From Polyangiaceae bacterium (lineage in GTDB: Bacteria > Myxococcota_A > Polyangia > Polyangiales > Polyangiaceae), in NCBI GenBank assembly GCA_015075635.1, contig JABTUA010000003.1, positions 1,116,001 to 1,180,000 on the forward strand: a stretch of DNA of 64,000 nucleotides. The letters run 5' to 3'. Shown here piece after piece: positions 26,905 to 35,207 of the stretch (position 1 is its first letter; each line of letters opens with the position of its first letter). The position numbers were made by a program, and so were the translations under genes. Under the pieces are notes generated by a model that did no database searches, had not been told where the DNA came from, and saw nothing but the letters and a program-made list of their open reading frames with translations.

Positions 26905-27402
26905 GTGCCCGAGCTCTTCTACCACGACGCCTTGCGGGCGCTGTCCCAGGCCGGCGCGCGTTTCGTAGTGGTGGGGGGCGTCGCCGTGAACCTGCAAGGC
27001 GTGCCACGCCCGACGGCAGATCTCGACATCGCCATCGAGCTCAGCGCTGAAAACGTTCGCGCCGTCGCCGACGCCTTCATGGGCATCGGCCTCAGGCCAA
27101 GGCTTCCGGAGCCGCCGGAGCGCCTCGCGGAGCCGGACACGCTGAGGGACTGGGTCGAGAACCGAAACCTGAAGGCGTACACCTTCCAAGACCCGAACAA
27201 CCCCTTGCGGAACGCCGACATCCTGGTGAGCTCCCCGGTGCCGTATGAGGAGCTCGAGCGTACCGCGGACGTCATCGAAGCCCTCGGCCTCCGCGTCCGC
27301 ATCGCGTCCATCAGCGCCCTCTTGCGGATGAAGGCGGTGGCCGGCCGTGAGCAGGACCTGGCGGACATCGACGCGCTCGAGAGGATCTTGAAGGACGAAT
27401 GA
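26905..27402 (+). CDS. Nucleotidyltransferase, MNT/AbiEii-like
   Basis: The 165-residue protein has the minimal nucleotidyltransferase pattern: GGVAVNLQG, then TADLDIAIE (the paired acidic metal ligands), a later acidic strand NADILV, and the C-terminal motif LLRMKAVAGREQDLADIDAL. These folds transfer nucleotides to proteins, RNA or small molecules, and many belong to toxin-antitoxin modules (AbiEii, MntA). The start is GTG at 26905; another GTG two bases earlier is out of frame. It overlaps the next small gene by 4 bp. A TA-like role is inferred from size and coupling only. Confidence 0.82.
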   Translation: MPELFYHDALRALSQAGARFVVVGGVAVNLQGVPRPTADLDIAIELSAENVRAVADAFMGIGLRPRLPEPPERLAEPDTLRDWVENRNLKAYTFQDPNNPLRNADILVSSPVPYEELERTADVIEALGLRVRIASISALLRMKAVAGREQDLADIDALERILKDE

Positions 27403-27590
27403 CCGACTCGGGCGACCCGCGCCGAAGAGGCTACCGGCATGTCCACACCCTGGAGGAGCTGCGCGCCTACAGGGCGCTCCCGGCGGAGCAGAAGCTCGAG
27501 TGGCTGCACGCCATCTGGAGACTGAACGTCGATTTCCTCCCCGAGCGCGCGCGGAAGCTCCACGAGCGCTTCAGGAAGGGCGACATCTGA
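27399..27590 (+). CDS. Small partner protein of the nucleotidyltransferase
   Basis: The product is 63 residues, coupled to the nucleotidyltransferase by an ATGA overlap. It is charged and helical (LEELRAYRALPAEQKLEWLH, later FRKGDI), with no membrane or signal segment. Similar short helical proteins encoded beside MNT-type transferases could be antitoxins or substrate proteins. I cannot place it in a named family with certainty. Confidence 0.65.
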   Translation: MTDSGDPRRRGYRHVHTLEELRAYRALPAEQKLEWLHAIWRLNVDFLPERARKLHERFRKGDI

Positions 27591-27601
27591 CTCGACCTTC
27601 A

Positions 27602-28327
27602 GTGCGCCAAGCCACCGTTCCGGCAACGACGTCTGCGAAGGCGGGTGGGCAAGAACCCCGGACGCGACCCCGGCGTGCTTGGAAGCGTATTCCGAGTGGA
27701 ACGCTTGCCTGTGTGCTCCTCCACTGGGTCAGTGCCCGTAGCGCCGTGGCTGGCCCGCCCGACGAGCCGACCCCTCGTCCGAGGGCGGTGCTTGCCGGCG
27801 GAGGTCCAATCTTCGGTGCGTTCGTCATCAACGGCTTCCCCTCGGGCGACGGGTACTACGAGGAAGCGAGCGCACCCCGATCCGTTGGTGCTTTCGCGCG
27901 TGCCCGCTTCTTGGCCACGGAAGGAGTCGGCGTGGGAGTCGCCCCCTCCTACGAGTGGGTCTTCGATACCGAGGTCGGCGAGGTTCGAGTCCGCAGCTTG
28001 GCAGTCCCGATCGAGGTGACCGGACGCGTCGTTCGGCTCGGGAGCGGCGGGCTGTGGCTCCTCGGCGGGTTCGGCTACTCCCGCTCGTGGCACGAAGATC
28101 AGCGAGCGGCCAGGGGCGCGACGGTCGTCGCGAGCGGGTGGACCCTGCAATTGGGCCCCGAGCTCTGGTTTCCCGTGTCGGCGCGCGTCGGCGCGTTCTT
28201 CAACGTCATCGCGCGCTTCGACAACGCGTACTTTCAGAACGGCTGGGAGCAGATCGACGGAGCGAACGTCTACGGCGGCGGGCTGCTCGTGCGAGCGGGC
28301 GTGGAGGCGGAGCTGCTGAAGCTCTGA
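27602..28327 (+). CDS. Probable outer-membrane beta-barrel protein
   Basis: From the GTG at 27602 the protein has 241 residues. After about 30 basic residues comes a signal-like stretch (GTLACVLLHWVSARSAVAG), followed by alternating hydrophobic and polar strands rich in Gly and aromatic residues (LWLLGGFGYSRSWHED, AFFNVIARFDNAYF), typical of small 8-strand barrels. The true start is unsure. The n-region is long and a later GTG near 27715 falls inside the hydrophobic part. The gene overlaps nothing and lies 11 bp after the small partner gene. Function unknown. Confidence 0.55.
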   Translation: MRQATVPATTSAKAGGQEPRTRPRRAWKRIPSGTLACVLLHWVSARSAVAGPPDEPTPRPRAVLAGGGPIFGAFVINGFPSGDGYYEEASAPRSVGAFARARFLATEGVGVGVAPSYEWVFDTEVGEVRVRSLAVPIEVTGRVVRLGSGGLWLLGGFGYSRSWHEDQRAARGATVVASGWTLQLGPELWFPVSARVGAFFNVIARFDNAYFQNGWEQIDGANVYGGGLLVRAGVEAELLKL

Positions 28328-28340
28328 CCTGGGAGTCGCT

Positions 28341-29747
28341 TCAGCGCCGAGGCCTGCGCCCGACCCGGCGGACGGCGATCAGGCCGAGGAGCACCAGGAC
28401 CCCGTAAGAGGGCGTGCCCGAGCCTCCGCCGACCCGGCAGCCGCAGCCGCCTTCGTCGCCCGCCTCGTCCGAGGCGGAGGGCCCGGCGTCTGCGGCGCCG
28501 GTGCCGAGGCCGGTGCCGGAGAGGGCTACCTTCAAGAAGCGCTCGTCCGGATCGTTGGTCACCAGGGTGAGCACGCTCGAGAGCTTGCCCGACTTGTCCG
28601 GCGAAAACTTCACGCTGTAGGTCGCCGATTTCTGCGACTCGATCAGGACCTCGGTGGTCGGGGTCGAGAAGGCCTTGGGCGCCGTGGAGTCGAAGAAGCC
28701 GGTGGCCCGGGCCTTGGCCTCCCCCACGTTCGCCAGGGTGAAGGTCAGCGTCTTGTCCTCGCCGACCTTCACGCTGCCGAAGTCGAGCGACTCCACGACG
28801 TCTTCGAGATCCGGCAAGGGCACGTGCACGCGCACGGCGTCGAACACGTAGTCCTGCTTGCCGATGTCGAACGACACCGGGATGTCCACGACCGGGATGT
28901 TGAAGTCCTTGCCCAGCACCTCGATGAAGAAGGTGGGGATCAGGTGCAGCGTGCCCGAGTAGTCCACGCGGCCTTCGGGGAACACGTCGTACTCGACGAA
29001 GGCGCCGCCGGGGAACGCGCGCTGGGTCGTGCCGTCCTGCTTGGTGATCGGCGGCTCGGTGACCTTGGCCGGCTCGATGCGGATGCGTTCGGTCTGGTAC
29101 TTCGCGGTGAGATCGCCCGAGATGTCCAGGGCCACGCCGCCTTTGCTGATCTGGCTCGGGATCCCCAGCATGTCGAGCAGGTTGACCTCGAACATGCGGA
29201 GCTTCGGGCTCGACCCGGTGGCCGTGGCCACGTCCGGCGCGAACGCCCAGGGCGCGAAATTCGTCTCCGCCTTCAGGTGAAAGTCGATCTGCGGCACGTA
29301 GGGGATGTCGCCCTCCCACTTCACCGGCACGCCGATCACCGAGACGTCCAGCTTGGCCTTGGCGCCGAGCTCCAGGCCGTAGTCGAACTTCAGGAGGCCG
29401 TGCGTGCCGCCCGGCGTGGCCAGCGTCATCGCCTCCGGCCAGGTCGTCTGGAGCGCACCGTCCATCTCGACCGTTGTGCTGGCGGGGATCTTCAGGAAGA
29501 AGCGCACCTGAAGATCGCTGCCCTGCGGCACCCAGCCGGTGTCGAAGTCGAAAGCGATCGGCAGCTTGACGGTCTTGGCGTAGGAGAGCTTCGCGCTCGT
29601 ACACTCCAGGTCGGTGGCGCTGCAGTACTCGGCCAGCACGTCCCAAGGGCCCGCGCCGGCGTCGGCGCCGGCGTCGGCGAGCGCCGACCCAGTCCAGGTC
29701 AGAGCGGCGAGCGTGGTCCCAGTCAGCGTCCGTCGAAGCCCGAGCAC
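28341..29747 (-). CDS. ASH-like domain surface protein with MYXO-CTERM tail
   Basis: This 468-residue secreted protein has a signal peptide (GTTLAALTWTGSALA), a beta-rich region of about 300 residues of unknown family, and a HYDIN/ASH (choice-of-anchor D) type immunoglobulin-like domain around 330-420 (DFGSVKVGEDKTLTFTLANV ... SVLTLVTNDP). The end is a MYXO-CTERM-like tail: GCGCRVGGG, a hydrophobic helix and RRVGRRPRR. The start is the GTG at 29747. The gene is convergent with the barrel gene upstream in the window and divergent from the PLC-like lipoprotein. A structural or adhesive surface role is inferred. Confidence 0.8.
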   Translation of the reverse strand: MLGLRRTLTGTTLAALTWTGSALADAGADAGAGPWDVLAEYCSATDLECTSAKLSYAKTVKLPIAFDFDTGWVPQGSDLQVRFFLKIPASTTVEMDGALQTTWPEAMTLATPGGTHGLLKFDYGLELGAKAKLDVSVIGVPVKWEGDIPYVPQIDFHLKAETNFAPWAFAPDVATATGSSPKLRMFEVNLLDMLGIPSQISKGGVALDISGDLTAKYQTERIRIEPAKVTEPPITKQDGTTQRAFPGGAFVEYDVFPEGRVDYSGTLHLIPTFFIEVLGKDFNIPVVDIPVSFDIGKQDYVFDAVRVHVPLPDLEDVVESLDFGSVKVGEDKTLTFTLANVGEAKARATGFFDSTAPKAFSTPTTEVLIESQKSATYSVKFSPDKSGKLSSVLTLVTNDPDERFLKVALSGTGLGTGAADAGPSASDEAGDEGGCGCRVGGGSGTPSYGVLVLLGLIAVRRVGRRPRR

Positions 29748-29802
29748 GGCGCTCAGGCTACCACGATTTCTCCGCCGGGACCCCGCGCGCTATTCTTGCC
29801 GA

Positions 29803-30816
29803 ATGGATTTGGCAAGGGCGATCTCGGCCGCGGCGCTCGGCGCTTGCCTGGTGGGGTGCGGAGGGGACGACGACGCTGGCAGCGAGAGCCAGAAGTTCGA
29901 GTACCCGAAGGACGGCGAGCTGCGCTTGAACCAGCTGCAAGCCAAGGGCTCGCACAACAGCTACCACGTCGAGGCCGAGGGCATGACCGTGGCCGCGCTG
30001 AAGTACACTCACCTGCCGCTCGGGCAGCAGCTGGCCGAGCAGGGCGTGCGCCAGTTCGAGCTCGACACGCGCTGGGACGAAGAGAGCGGTGAGCACTACG
30101 TGATCCACATTCCCGTCATCGACGAGCAGTCGAACTGCCGGCGCTTCGTCGACTGTCTCGCGGCGCTCGCCAGCTGGTCGAAGAAGAACCCGGCCCACCA
30201 CCCGATCTTCGTGCAGGTCGAGCCCAAGGACGGCCTGCCGGCGGATCCCGAGGAGCGCTTCAGCGCCCTCGAGGCGGAGATCCTGTCGAAGTGGTCGAAG
30301 GACCGCATCATCAAGCCCGACGACGTGCGCGGCGGCGCGGCCACGCTGCGCGAAGCCATCGTCACGAGCGGCTGGCCCACGCTGGGCGAGGTGCGCGGCA
30401 AGATCCTGTTCTTCGTGGACGAGAGCGGTCCCTGGCGCGCGGCCTACACCCGCGGTGAGAAGAACCTGGACGGTCGGCTGATGTTCGTCGACTCGGAGCC
30501 GGGCGCCGACTTCGAGGCGACCTACGTGCTGAACGATCCGACCTCGGCCGCGATTGGCGAGGCGGTGAAGCAGGGCTTCATCGTGCGCACGCGCGCCGAT
30601 TCCGACAACGTCGAGCCCTTCGCCGGGGACACCAGCAAGCGCGACGCGGCGCTCGCCAGCGGCGCGCAGCTGGTCAGCACGGACTACCCCGCGCCCGTTC
30701 AGGGCGTGGACTACGTGGTGGAGATCCCCGGCGGCACCCCGTCGCGCTGCAACCCGATGGTGGGCCCGGCGGGCTGCACGTCGGAGGACGTCGAGAACCC
30801 GAAATTCATCCACTAG
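29803..30816 (+). CDS. PLC-like phosphodiesterase lipoprotein (calcium-dependent PI-PLC type)
   Basis: The product is 337 residues. A signal peptide with the lipobox LVGC precedes a PLC-like TIM barrel. The first catalytic motif is KGSHNSYH (His51), followed by QFELDTRWD (metal acidic residues) and VIHIP (second His), then VQVEPKD. This order matches the calcium-dependent PI-PLC1 group of bacterial PLC-like phosphodiesterases, which cleave glycerophospho headgroups. Anchoring to the membrane suggests action on host, prey or own lipids. The ATG at 29803 is chosen over a much longer frame because it begins the signal peptide. Confidence 0.87.
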   Translation: MDLARAISAAALGACLVGCGGDDDAGSESQKFEYPKDGELRLNQLQAKGSHNSYHVEAEGMTVAALKYTHLPLGQQLAEQGVRQFELDTRWDEESGEHYVIHIPVIDEQSNCRRFVDCLAALASWSKKNPAHHPIFVQVEPKDGLPADPEERFSALEAEILSKWSKDRIIKPDDVRGGAATLREAIVTSGWPTLGEVRGKILFFVDESGPWRAAYTRGEKNLDGRLMFVDSEPGADFEATYVLNDPTSAAIGEAVKQGFIVRTRADSDNVEPFAGDTSKRDAALASGAQLVSTDYPAPVQGVDYVVEIPGGTPSRCNPMVGPAGCTSEDVENPKFIH

Positions 30817-30870
30817 CTCCCGGTCCGGTTTGAACGAAGCCGAGGCGTGGGCTAAAGGTTCCCCTCTTCC

Positions 30871-31281
30871 GTGAGCGCATCCGAGGCCGAAATCGAAGTG
30901 CGAGTCCGCCGCTGGGACACGCTGGGCATGATCGTCAGCATCGCCTGCGTGGCGCACTGCATCGCGGTCCCCCTCGTGCTCGGCCTGCTCCCGGCGTTCG
31001 GGCTCTCGTTCCTGGCGAAGGACGGCCTGCACGAGGTGCTGGCGGTGGTCGTGCTCTTGGTGGCCATCCTGGCGTTCGCTCCGGGCTACCGGGTGCACCG
31101 GCTGCGGCACGTGCCAGCGCTCGGTGCCGCGGGCGTGACGCTGCTCTCGGGGGCGGCGTTCGCCCCGGGGCTCTCGCTCGTGGTCGAGTCCGCGATGACG
31201 GCCCTCGGCGGGACGGTGCTGGTAGCCGCCCACGTCCTGAACCGGCGCGCGCTCACGCGCACGCACGTGCACTCGCACTAG
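30871..31281 (+). CDS. MerC-like membrane protein
   Basis: A GTG-started 136-residue protein with four hydrophobic helices. The first contains IACVAHCIAVPLV, the Cys-x-x-His-Cys type motif and context of MerC family proteins. MerC carries mercuric ions inward in resistance operons, but chromosomal homologues without mer genes are common and may handle other metals. The C-terminus is His-rich (THVHSH), consistent with metal binding. No merA, merR or merP is nearby. Confidence 0.8.
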   Translation: MSASEAEIEVRVRRWDTLGMIVSIACVAHCIAVPLVLGLLPAFGLSFLAKDGLHEVLAVVVLLVAILAFAPGYRVHRLRHVPALGAAGVTLLSGAAFAPGLSLVVESAMTALGGTVLVAAHVLNRRALTRTHVHSH

Positions 31282-31296
31282 CCTCTACTCGGGAGC

Positions 31297-33828
31297 TCAG
31301 CTCGGAGTTGCTTCCAGCGCGCGGCGGTACCGCTCGCGCCTGAGCTGGTCCGAGAGGATCTCGTAGGCCTCGTCGAGGACCTCGAGGATGAGGTCGACCT
31401 CGTCGCGTAGGTTCGCGGTGCTGGCGGTCAGGATGCGGCTCGGCTCGAACTCGCGCCGGAGCTCGGTGTAGGCGCGCTGCACGTCGTAGCTGGTCGCGCT
31501 CTTGCCGACGCCGAGCAGCGCGAAGTAGTCGCCCTCCTCCACCAGCGCCTTGCGCGCCAGGATGCGCGAGCGGAGGGCCTGCTCGTCCAGCGCGTCGTAG
31601 GCGCGCGGCCCCTCGGCCTTTCGCGGGCCCGGGCTCGCTGCCGGCGCGAGCGCCTCGAGCACGCCGAGCTGGACCAAGGCGTAGAGCACGGCGGGCAGGT
31701 CGGGCTTGGAGCCGGCGCCCAGCACCTCGCCGAGCGTGGCGGCCTTGGCTCGGGTGACCAGCGTGCCCTCCTCCGGCGCGAGCGCGCACTCGCCGAGCAG
31801 CGCAGGGTTGGGCCCGTCCACCAGCCGCGCCCGCGCGCCGCCGAGCCGGGCCAAGGCCTCGTCCGGGGAGACGATGCGCCGCACGATCTCGACGTACACC
31901 TCGGCTCCAGTGGCGCCGCCGAACACCGCAGGCTCCGCCTGGAGGCGCGCGGGCACGTCCACCTCGAGTCCCGCGGCCCCAGCCGTCATCTCGAGCACGC
32001 GACCAACCAGCCACTCGGCGTGCGCGCGGAGCACCGGCCAGAGCTCGTCCTGACGCAGGTGTCCGTGTGCGATGAGCGCGGCGCCGGCGTGGCGCCCGAA
32101 CGGCGGCAGCTTGTGCCCCAGCGACTTCTGCACGTCCGGAGCGAGCGTCCCCCGCTCGGTGAGGAAGGCAACCAGCGATTCGTTGGCGATGCCCGACGCG
32201 GCGGTCACGAAGTCTCCGTCGCGCAGCACCACGCGGCGGATGCCGGCGTCGCTCTCGAACGCCACGGCCCCGGAGAAGCGCGAGCGAATGGCGCGCGCCA
32301 GGCCGAGCGCGCTGTCGCCGCGCCCGAGGGCCTGCGGGATCTCGAGCGGGACCGACTTCGGCGGCTCCGGGATCGAGGTGGGCGGCGCGCCCGCTTGCGT
32401 GACGCGACCGAGGCGGAGACCTTCCGGAGTCGGCGCGGGCGGGAGCGGTGTCGGCCGGAGCACCGCCGTGTGAACTTCGTGCTCGCGGCCGCTGGTGGGC
32501 TTCGCCTCCACACTGGTCATGGCGCTGAGCGCGCTCATGGGCGGCGGCCAACTCGGGGGCTCCGGCGGGCGGGTGGGGACCGCGGGTGGCGTCTTCGGCG
32601 GCTCTTCCGCCTCGGGCGGTGGGCGCAGATCGAGCGGTGGCATCTCCACCGAGTCCCGGCGCGGAGGCGCCGCCGTGGGGCCCGCAGCCCCGCGCAGGTC
32701 GGGCCCCGGCGCGGTCACCCCGAGCAGCGCTCCGACACCGGTGCCGGCGCCGGTTCGCGCACCCGCACCGGTGCCGACCCCGGTGTGCAGACCAGTACGG
32801 CCGCCGCCGCCCGAGGCCGAGCCGCCGCCGGTGCCGGTGCCGCCGCCCTCGTCGCCATCGTCTTCGTCGACATCGAGGGGCTCGTCGAGCGCCGACAGCA
32901 CGTCCGCTGGCAGCACGGCGTCCACCTCGGCTTCGGGAGTCAGCCGGATCGACGCCGGCACGCGCACCGAGCCCTCGGGGCCCCCCACGCGCTGCTCGGC
33001 GCGGGCCAGGATCCCCTCGAGCTCCGCGCTGATCTCGGACTGCGGGATCTGGCGCCCGAGCGCTGCGCGGGTCACCTCCGGCTCGACGCCGAAGCCCAGC
33101 GGGATGGGCTGCGGCAGGCTCGGCGCTGGTGACGGCATCGAGCTCGAGCGCATCGGTGGGCCCGATGAGTGGGCCGGCGGCAGCGAGCTCGGGCCCGAGC
33201 TCGGGATGGGGGAGGGCTTGGCGGGCGCACGCGGCGGGGTCGTCGACGCGACCTGCGGGCTCGGCACGCTGGGCGGGTGCTGGGCGCTCGGCGGCGTCGG
33301 CGGGCTCGGCGTGATCGCCACGTTCGGCGCGCTGGGCGCGGGTGGTCGCGCGGAGTCGGCGCGGGGCAGCGACGCGGGCGGACGGCTCGACGGTCCGCTC
33401 ATCGCGCGCGCGGGCTCGGGGTTCGAGGGCGGACCGATCAGGGCCTCGACCTTGCGGAGCAGGCCGAACGTGTCGACCGGGCGCACGAAGAACCCGCTCG
33501 ACTCGTGGAAGACTTCGTCGCGCAGCTCGTCGAGCGTGCGGCTAGGTTGACCGAAGAACACGATGTCGACCTGGTTGCCGCCGGGCACCTCGCGCAGTCG
33601 GCGGACCTGCTCGAGCGCCGGTGCGGCGTCCACGTCGCACAAGATCAGCGCGGGCTTCTGCACCGAGACCCGCCCGACCAGTAGTGCCAGCGGCACCTCG
33701 ACCACCGAGTAGCCGCGGTTTCTGAGGGCGCTCATCAGCCGCTCGGCTTCCGCCGAGGCGTCACTCATGAAGATGAGCTGCTCTTCGCGCGACGAGCTGG
33801 GTTCGCCGCCCGAGAATTCTGATCCCAC
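31297..33828 (-). CDS. REC-like / DUF4388 / J-like multidomain regulator
   Basis: This 843-residue protein contains four parts. Residues 15-130 resemble a receiver domain (LILCDVD strand, FFVRPVD where the conserved Lys is Arg). A Pro/Ser-rich and then Gly/Thr-rich disordered region follows (about 135-500). A DUF4388 (PATAN) domain lies around 520-740 (FSGAVAFESDAGIRRVVLRDG). The C-terminal 70 residues resemble a J domain (YFALLGVGKSATSYDVQRAY), but the HPD tripeptide reads EPS. Such proteins occur in myxobacterial signalling and polarity systems. The start is GTG at 33828. Without HPD, stimulation of DnaK is unlikely, so I infer a scaffold. Confidence 0.82.
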   Translation of the reverse strand: MGSEFSGGEPSSSREEQLIFMSDASAEAERLMSALRNRGYSVVEVPLALLVGRVSVQKPALILCDVDAAPALEQVRRLREVPGGNQVDIVFFGQPSRTLDELRDEVFHESSGFFVRPVDTFGLLRKVEALIGPPSNPEPARAMSGPSSRPPASLPRADSARPPAPSAPNVAITPSPPTPPSAQHPPSVPSPQVASTTPPRAPAKPSPIPSSGPSSLPPAHSSGPPMRSSSMPSPAPSLPQPIPLGFGVEPEVTRAALGRQIPQSEISAELEGILARAEQRVGGPEGSVRVPASIRLTPEAEVDAVLPADVLSALDEPLDVDEDDGDEGGGTGTGGGSASGGGGRTGLHTGVGTGAGARTGAGTGVGALLGVTAPGPDLRGAAGPTAAPPRRDSVEMPPLDLRPPPEAEEPPKTPPAVPTRPPEPPSWPPPMSALSAMTSVEAKPTSGREHEVHTAVLRPTPLPPAPTPEGLRLGRVTQAGAPPTSIPEPPKSVPLEIPQALGRGDSALGLARAIRSRFSGAVAFESDAGIRRVVLRDGDFVTAASGIANESLVAFLTERGTLAPDVQKSLGHKLPPFGRHAGAALIAHGHLRQDELWPVLRAHAEWLVGRVLEMTAGAAGLEVDVPARLQAEPAVFGGATGAEVYVEIVRRIVSPDEALARLGGARARLVDGPNPALLGECALAPEEGTLVTRAKAATLGEVLGAGSKPDLPAVLYALVQLGVLEALAPAASPGPRKAEGPRAYDALDEQALRSRILARKALVEEGDYFALLGVGKSATSYDVQRAYTELRREFEPSRILTASTANLRDEVDLILEVLDEAYEILSDQLRRERYRRALEATPS

Positions 33829-33882
33829 GGTGGCTCGCAGTCTACGTTAGACCCGGGCCCCTCCGCGACCTCTTGGCCGGAA

Positions 33883-34041
33883 TCAGGCCGGCGGGTCGTC
33901 CTCGGCCGCGGGGGTACCCCCGCGTTTACCCGCGAGCGCTGCGCCGATGGCGGCGCCGGCGCGAGGCCACCAGCCCGCAGAAATCACGGCCACGACGACG
34001 AAGCCGACCACGAACGCCTCACCGGGCGTCAGCCCGAGCAT
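33883..34041 (-). CDS. Small single-helix membrane protein, TatA-like
   Basis: The product is 52 residues. It starts MLGLTPGEAFVVGFVVV, has one membrane helix (residues 9-24), a short amphipathic segment (RAGAAIGAALAGK) and an acidic tail (AAEDDPPA). The layout resembles TatA/MttA-type small proteins, but the typical Phe-Gly hinge is not clear. It is divergent from folK with 35 bp between starts, and the longer open frame upstream is the shadow of folK. Confidence 0.55.
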   Translation of the reverse strand: MLGLTPGEAFVVGFVVVAVISAGWWPRAGAAIGAALAGKRGGTPAAEDDPPA

Positions 34042-34076
34042 GCCCCTTCGATAACGCGCTACCCTGGCCCTCCGCA

Positions 34077-34625
34077 ATGCCCACGCACCGGCGCTACGTG
34101 ATTGGCCTGGGCTCGAACATGGGGGACCGCCTGACTCAGCTCGAGCGCGGGCTTCGCCGTCTCGCGGAGCTGGGCCGGCTCGGCGCCCGATCGGCGGTGT
34201 ACGAATCCGACGCCTGGGGCGGGCCGGAGCAGGGTCCCTTTCTGAACGCCGCGGTCGCCCTGGACGCTGACCCAGACCCTCGGCAACTGCTCGGCGGCCT
34301 GCTCGAAATCGAGCGAAAGCTCGGTCGGGAGCGCCGCGAACGCTGGGGCCCCCGGACGCTGGACCTCGACATCCTCTGGGGACAGGGACTCTGGCTGGTG
34401 GAGCCCGGTCTCTCGGTCCCCCACGAGCGGCTCGCCGAGCGGACTTTCGCCCTGCGGCCCCTGCTCGACGTCGAGCCCGGCGCGGACGCGCCGCCTGGGC
34501 AGGAGGCGTATGCCGTCGCACTGGGGCGCCTGACGAGCCCCGCGCTGCGCCGGCTGCGCGAACCCCCGGATTGGGCGAAAGACGTAGAAATTCCAGAGCC
34601 TCCGCCTCATCACGCACTGCGCTAG
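34077..34625 (+). CDS. folK: 2-amino-4-hydroxy-6-hydroxymethyldihydropteridine pyrophosphokinase
   Basis: HPPK transfers pyrophosphate from ATP to 6-hydroxymethyl-dihydropterin in folate synthesis. The 182-residue length fits (usual 155-180). Motifs: IGLGSNMGDR near the N-terminus, GGPEQGPFLNAAV, and the signature RWGPRTLDLDILWG with the two Asp that bind magnesium. The ATG at 34077 is chosen by the family N-terminus; the longer frame runs through the divergent small gene. No folP or folB is adjacent. Confidence 0.95.
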   Translation: MPTHRRYVIGLGSNMGDRLTQLERGLRRLAELGRLGARSAVYESDAWGGPEQGPFLNAAVALDADPDPRQLLGGLLEIERKLGRERRERWGPRTLDLDILWGQGLWLVEPGLSVPHERLAERTFALRPLLDVEPGADAPPGQEAYAVALGRLTSPALRRLREPPDWAKDVEIPEPPPHHALR

Positions 34626-34733
34626 ACACGCCGGACGCGAGGTGGTACTTCGCGCGCGCCGTCGGCCAGGGCCCGAGTGCGTGGCAGTAGCTCCCTCGGT
34701 CTCCAACCCGATTCGGCGGATTCGGACAAACCG

Positions 34734-35207
34734 ATGATCGGAAATCCCATGCTCGGCGCCGCGATGAGCGGGGGGATCAGCATCGACTTCGACAAGACCT
34801 TCGTCTTGCAGATGTGCATCTTCGTGGTGCTCATCCTGGTTCTCAAGCCGCTGCTGTTCGACCCCGTACTGAAGGTCTTCGAAGAGCGCGAGAAGCGCAC
34901 CGACGGCGCGCGTGCCGAGGCCCGGACGATGCAGGAGGAGGCCGGCCAGCTCTTGCGGCGCTACGAGGCCGAGCTCGAGAAGATCCACCGCGTCGCCGCC
35001 GAGGAACGCGATCACCTGCGCGCCGAGACCACGAAGCTCGAGGCGGAGATCCTGCGCGAGGCCCGCGCCGTCTCGACGCGGGTGGTGGAGGATGGGCGCA
35101 AGAAGATCGAGGCGGAAATCGGCGCGATTCGCGTCGATCTCGGCCGGCAGACGGAGCAGATCGCGGGCGCGGTCGCGACGCGCGTGCTCGGCCGGGAGGT
35201 GAGCTGA
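34734..35207 (+). CDS. ATP synthase F0 subunit b' (second b-type subunit)
   Basis: This 157-residue protein has one N-terminal membrane helix (MCIFVVLILVLKPLLFDPVL) and a long charged coiled coil to the end, the shape of the b/b' peripheral stalk subunit. It precedes a second b-type gene with a 1-bp overlap, so the pair would form a b/b' heterodimer as in cyanobacteria and deltaproteobacteria. The start at 34734 is preferred; ATG 34749 is also possible. About 110 bp upstream separate it from folK and probably contain the operon promoter. Confidence 0.88.
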   Translation: MIGNPMLGAAMSGGISIDFDKTFVLQMCIFVVLILVLKPLLFDPVLKVFEEREKRTDGARAEARTMQEEAGQLLRRYEAELEKIHRVAAEERDHLRAETTKLEAEILREARAVSTRVVEDGRKKIEAEIGAIRVDLGRQTEQIAGAVATRVLGREVS

